This document shows, one piece after another, positions 60,584 through 64,000 of a DNA stretch of 64,000 bases. Every line of letters begins with the position of its first letter. Position 1 is the stretch's first letter. Under the pieces are notes generated by a model, which ran no database searches, was not told the origin of the DNA, and worked only from the letters and a program-made list of their open reading frames with translations. Made by a program: the position numbers and the translations under genes. Source of the stretch: Obelidium mucronatum (taxonomy: Eukaryota > Chytridiomycota > Chytridiomycetes > Chytridiales > Chytriomycetaceae); NCBI GenBank assembly GCA_025765595.1, contig JAIVFH010000063.1, positions 1 to 64,000 on the forward strand. Direction: 5' to 3'.

Positions 60584-61129
60584 TCATTTGGCACCAGCAG
60601 CTCGTTGAGATTGCAAATATTCCCTGCGTTTAAAAAAACAAGCCATGAATTGATAAGTCAGCAGTATACAAAACGGAAAATGACAGAAACAAAGAATACT
60701 ACTCACGCCCATCCAATCATTCCATCACCGTTGTGGTCGTCCTTTTCCAAGGCTTCATCTACGAGCTTCTCCACTTCGGCCAGTGTCGTGAAGCCCTTTT
60801 CCTTGGTTTCAAATTCCGTGAAAGCAACTCCTACAATGAAAGAATAAAAGTCAGCCATCTGCTGACCAGATACACCATACACAAAGAAAAAGTAAAACTC
60901 AACGAAGCTCATGGCCGTCCAAGTGACCATTGTGATCATAGTCATGAAGAGAAAAGAAGAGGTACAAGTCGTTGGCTTTCATGGCTTCCGCAGAGTTTTG
61001 GTGTGCCTGTTTGAACTGTTCGCTGGACTTGTGAAAGTCTCCATACGATCCCCGGAAAGCACTTGCGCCCCTTGATGCCGCTACTATCGATGACAGGATT
61101 GCTAGGATGAGAAGGAGAGGGTGGAGCAT
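60584..61129 (-). CDS. Secretory EF-hand protein, MCFD2-like
   Basis: Three exons (60904-61129, 60707-60830, 60584-60623) give 129 residues. A signal peptide (MLHPLLLILAILSSIVAASR) is followed by a segment and two EF hands: DYDHNGHLDGHEL and DDHNGDGMIGWAEY. The size, signal peptide and EF pair match MCFD2, the luminal partner of the ERGIC-53/LMAN1 cargo receptor. The second loop has Gly at the position before Trp, otherwise normal Ca2+ ligands. A different small secreted EF-hand protein is possible. Confidence 0.7.
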
Positions 61130-61258
61130 TTCTGTGTGATTTATTTTTGGCCTGGTCATCTGACCACTGGTGCTTGGATTCAAACAGAATCCAGAATGCA
61201 TACAAAGAGCAATAACCTTGAATAACCATCCATGTATTTCAATATAAATAGTAAATCT

Positions 61259-61583
61259 TCAATCATCGAACTTCATTTGATATCTTTCGTAGACGGATGC
61301 AACCGTTTCCCCAGTCTTCTCTGCAATCAAGCCAAACAGCTTCTGGGTGTCATCTCTGGCTCTGTTGTACGCGTGAATGAGGTCGAGTTGGGCCTTGAGC
61401 TGGGCGTTTGCGGCGGCCGGTGTCATTGGAAGAACCGAGATTTCGTCTTGGAGCTGCAAGATTTGAAGCTGCAAGACACGCACGTGCTGCTCAAGAGCGG
61501 TCTTGCAGCGAGTGCGGCCGTTAGAAATCAACAAAGAGAATAAAGATGCAGAGTGTGTGAACACGTACAGTCAAGCGATCCAT
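61259..61583 (-). CDS. SWI5: DNA recombination mediator Swi5
   Basis: Two exons (61569-61583, 61259-61501) give 85 residues; exon 1 encodes only MDRLT. The C-terminal stretch AQLDLIHAYNRARDDTQKLF and IAEKTGETVASVYERYQMKF with a final DD matches the Swi5 signature (HxKLLHxYNxIKDxxQ, YxxFGLDxDD). Swi5 pairs with Sfr1 to stimulate Rad51 and Dmc1. The first half is a coiled coil (LEQHVRVLQLQILQLQDEI). It is divergent to HIRA with 45 bp between starts. Confidence 0.85.
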
Positions 61584-61628
61584 TTTCTTTAAATTTGCTG
61601 GTTGACAAACAAAAGAACTTTAAATAAA

Positions 61629-62445
61629 ATGTACATTCTCAGTCCGGACTGGATTACGCACCCGGGCGAGAAGGGCAAGAAGCTGCCGATCTACGCGCTG
61701 CATGCGCAGCCCGGCGGCGAGCGACTCGCGACGGGCGGACAGGGTGGGTAGCGGGGGGGTGTTGGTGTTGGCACGGCGCGCGCTAACGCCAGCGCCAACG
61801 ACGCCAAACAGACGCGCGCGTGCGGCTGTGGCACACGGCGCCGGTGCTGTCGGACGCGGCCGAGGCGGACGGCGCGACGCCGAAGCTGCTCGCGACGCTG
61901 GCGCTGCACACGGGCGCCGTGCTGTGTCTGCGCTGGGCGCCCGGCGGCGCGCTGCTGGCGTCGGGCTCGGACGACGCAAAGATTGTCGTGTGGGAGCAGG
62001 ACCGGTGCGTGTCTTCTTCTTTGTGCGTCAGTGCTCATTCGCCCGGACAACCAGCTCCGGCTACAGGAACTCGGGCTTCGGCCAGGCCGCCGCCGTCGCG
62101 GACGTCGAGTCGTGGCGCGCCGTTAAGGTCCTGTTTGGCCACGACTCGGGTACGCTGCGCTGCTGTTTGGATGACGCGTCGCGAACTGACTTCGTGTTCC
62201 CGTAGATGTTGCTGATCTTGCTTGGTCGCCCAACAACGACTATCTCGCGTCGTGCGGTCTGGACAGCCATGTGTACATCTGGGACGCAAAGACTTTTGAT
62301 AAACTCAAGCGATTGGATGCACATCAAGGCTTTGTGAAGGGCATAACTTGGGATCCCGTTGGAAAGTATCTGGCTACACAAAGTGATGACAAAAGCGTTC
62401 GCGTTTGGAGAACTTCTGATTGGGGTACTTCGTCTCGTTCTTTTT

Positions 62446-62504
<59 letters not shown>

Positions 62505-64000
62505 TGCATACGTATTCCCTTGGTTGGTTCTCATCTCATTCAATGTCACGTTCAAGTTGTCGAGCACGAGATTACCGAACCGTTTGCAAGCGCGACATCT
62601 GCGACATTTTTCAGTCGTTTGAGCTGGTCACCCGATGGAAGCTGCATTGCGACTGCAAATGGCGAAAATGGAAACATGCCAATTGCTCCAATTATCAACC
62701 GAGATACTTGGGGATCTGATGTCTCACTTGTTGGCCACCAGGCTCCTATTGAAGTTGCTGTGAGTCTCTATTCAAGCGAAACGAGGGAGCAGCACACTCA
62801 ACCCAACAAAATGTCAAATTTTATCCATTCAGGCTTTCAACCCATTGGTATTTGACATTGAAATTCCCCGTGGAGACGACGATGATGGTGATGATGATGA
62901 CATGGGGCAAAGTAAAAGAGCAATGTCTTCAGTATGCGCTATTGCTGGACAGGATCGAGGAATATCGATTTGGTGGACAGCAAGGCCCTTTTCTGCCGCT
63001 TCAACGCAAGACGTATTTACTCATACAGTTTTGGACATGTCATGGTAGTTTTGCCTGCTTTCAATGAGTTTCCGCTTCGAACCTAACTCACGCATTTTAC
63101 TTCAGGTCAAGCGACGGGTTTACCTTGTATGCTTGCTCATACGACGGAACTGTGATTGGTATGCAGAAGTCTCTTTGTTCCATGTGCTGGTTGTTGTATT
63201 GAATTTTCATTTCAACCTTAGCCCTCAGTTTCAGTAAACACGAATTCGGTACTCCTGTCTCGGTTGAAGACACGGTAACACAAAAAAAAAATTGAGATTT
63301 GTAAATTGAAAGTCAATTCACATTTTGATTTCATCGCAGGAAACGTCACTTGCAAAGTACGGATTCCAAAAAATTAAACAAGCAATCCCGGAATCGGCTG
63401 CTCAGCTGGCCTTGGAAGATGCATACAAAGTCATGAAGCGGTCGGGAACGATGACATCGCCTTCCAAAACCAGCATCGCCGCTCCAGCCACCAATATTTC
63501 CTCAAGCAGTGAGCCTCTGCCTCCAGTCAATGCAAAACAAAAAGAATCACGGACTGCCACAGGGAAGAAGAGAATCACTCCCGTTTTGATTCGAAGTGCA
63601 AATTCCCCTCTCCGACAAGCGGTATGAGATAAACTTGAGAGGTGCCAGGACAACTAAAGTGATCTTTTAGACTATTCACGTTGGACCAACCGTTCCCTTT
63701 CAACCGAGCTCTGGAGGAGCCATCAATAATGGACAAGGTATTGCATTGGGTGTACCAACAAAGCGAAAAGCTGGAGAAATCGACGACCAAGATAATGTTG
63801 TGAGTTTTATTTTCTTTGCCTTTTGAAACCTCCCCTTTTTTTCTTCGATTGACATTTAAAAGGTCTCACAGAAACATACTGCCTATGTCCTTCCAACGTT
63901 TTCTTCAGTGTCTCCTCCGTCTCGGATTTTGGCTCTGCCGCAAGTGAAACCGAAAATGTTGGCACCTATAAACATTGGTCAAATGGTGCCCTTGAATTTG
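61629..64000 (+). CDS. HIRA: Histone chaperone HIRA/Hir1 (partial, runs off the right edge)
   Basis: Exons read 61629-61743, 61812-62004, 62055-62149, 62206-62424, 62557-62759, 62833-63044, 63106-63158, 63222-63274, 63340-63621, 63671-63799 and 63863 to the edge. WD repeats of the HIR family are clear: HPGEKGKKLPIYALH, ARVRLWHTAPVL, LASGSDDAKIVVWEQD, DLAWSPNNDYLASCGLD, LATQSDDKSVRVWR and LYACSYDGTVI. Next comes LSFSKHEFGTPVS, as in Hir1. HIRA deposits H3-H4 outside S phase. The 5' 500 bp are very GC-rich and the rest AT-rich. Intron 4 holds a 54-nt T run. The C-terminal Hira domain is outside the window. Confidence 0.92.
62448..62501. repeat. Poly-T tract (54 nt) in HIRA intron 4
   Basis: An uninterrupted T run just after a shorter T stretch, close to the 5' end of the intron. 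Its length is likely variable or hard to assemble. Confidence 0.95.

Noticed and set aside
61620..62050. Minus-strand open frames opposite HIRA exons 1-2
   Set aside because: Low-complexity shadow of a GC-rich exon that encodes clear WD repeats on the plus strand.

Overview
The window is nuclear DNA of an intron-rich, gene-dense eukaryote, most likely a flagellated (zoosporic) fungus of the chytrid type. Almost every gene is broken by short GT-AG introns, mostly 45-90 nt, and neighbouring genes are often 13-110 bp apart. The gene set fits a fungus: a Kex2-style secretory peptide precursor, Mdm35, Cwc22, Vma16, Ist1, an Sfp1-like zinc-finger protein and Hir1/HIRA. It also holds genes that yeasts and most terrestrial fungi lack: a CIMIP2/FAM166-type ciliary microtubule inner protein, a DCAF4-like protein, an MCFD2-like EF-hand protein and a LAMTOR4-like Ragulator subunit. 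The species cannot be named from the sequence.

Layout. 1-6.7 kb is a decayed Ty1/copia LTR retrotransposon with several frameshifts, a repeated polypurine tract and a tRNA-derived segment near its 3' end. 6.7-8.6 kb has no gene I can support. 8.6-19.7 kb is a compact block: pyruvate dehydrogenase phosphatase, CCCH-Smr protein, CWC22, glutaminyl cyclase, a CCDC130/YJU2B splicing factor, Mdm35 and a DCAF4-like WD40 protein. 19.7-24.4 kb holds an F-box gene and a 2,225-bp tandem direct duplication that left a truncated second copy of it and an orphan exon of the next gene. 24.2-33.2 kb has the CIMIP2 gene, a gamma-tubulin complex component (GCP5-like) and a mitochondrial PPR gene. 33.3-43.0 kb has CDKAL1, mitochondrial bL34, TRMT2A, two tandem VIT/CCC1 iron transporters and V-ATPase c''. 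43.2-44.4 kb has two adjacent small secreted proteins with dibasic (KR) cleavage sites. 44.6-52.9 kb has IST1, an SFP1/JAZF1-like zinc-finger protein, a small Ser/Thr/Gly-rich gene, an unusual UBA-UBX-LRR fusion and a small Ala-rich gene. 53.1-58.0 kb is a long unrecognised repeat protein built partly from tandemly duplicated exon-intron units. 58.2-64.0 kb has LAMTOR4-like, prefoldin 1, LETM1-like, MCFD2-like, SWI5 and HIRA, the last cut by the right edge.

The genes are housekeeping functions from many pathways (splicing, tRNA modification, mitochondrial upkeep, ubiquitin, endosome/lysosome, chromatin, cilium), with no operon-like logic. Several lie head to head with 45-112 bp between start codons and probably share promoters. 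Many genes begin with a strikingly GC-rich coding segment that falls to AT-rich sequence after about 300-400 bp. The least explained loci are the KR-processed peptide pair (43.2-44.4 kb) and the exon-array repeat protein (53.1-58.0 kb). Exon boundaries were found by eye from splice consensus and reading-frame continuity and have no transcript support.
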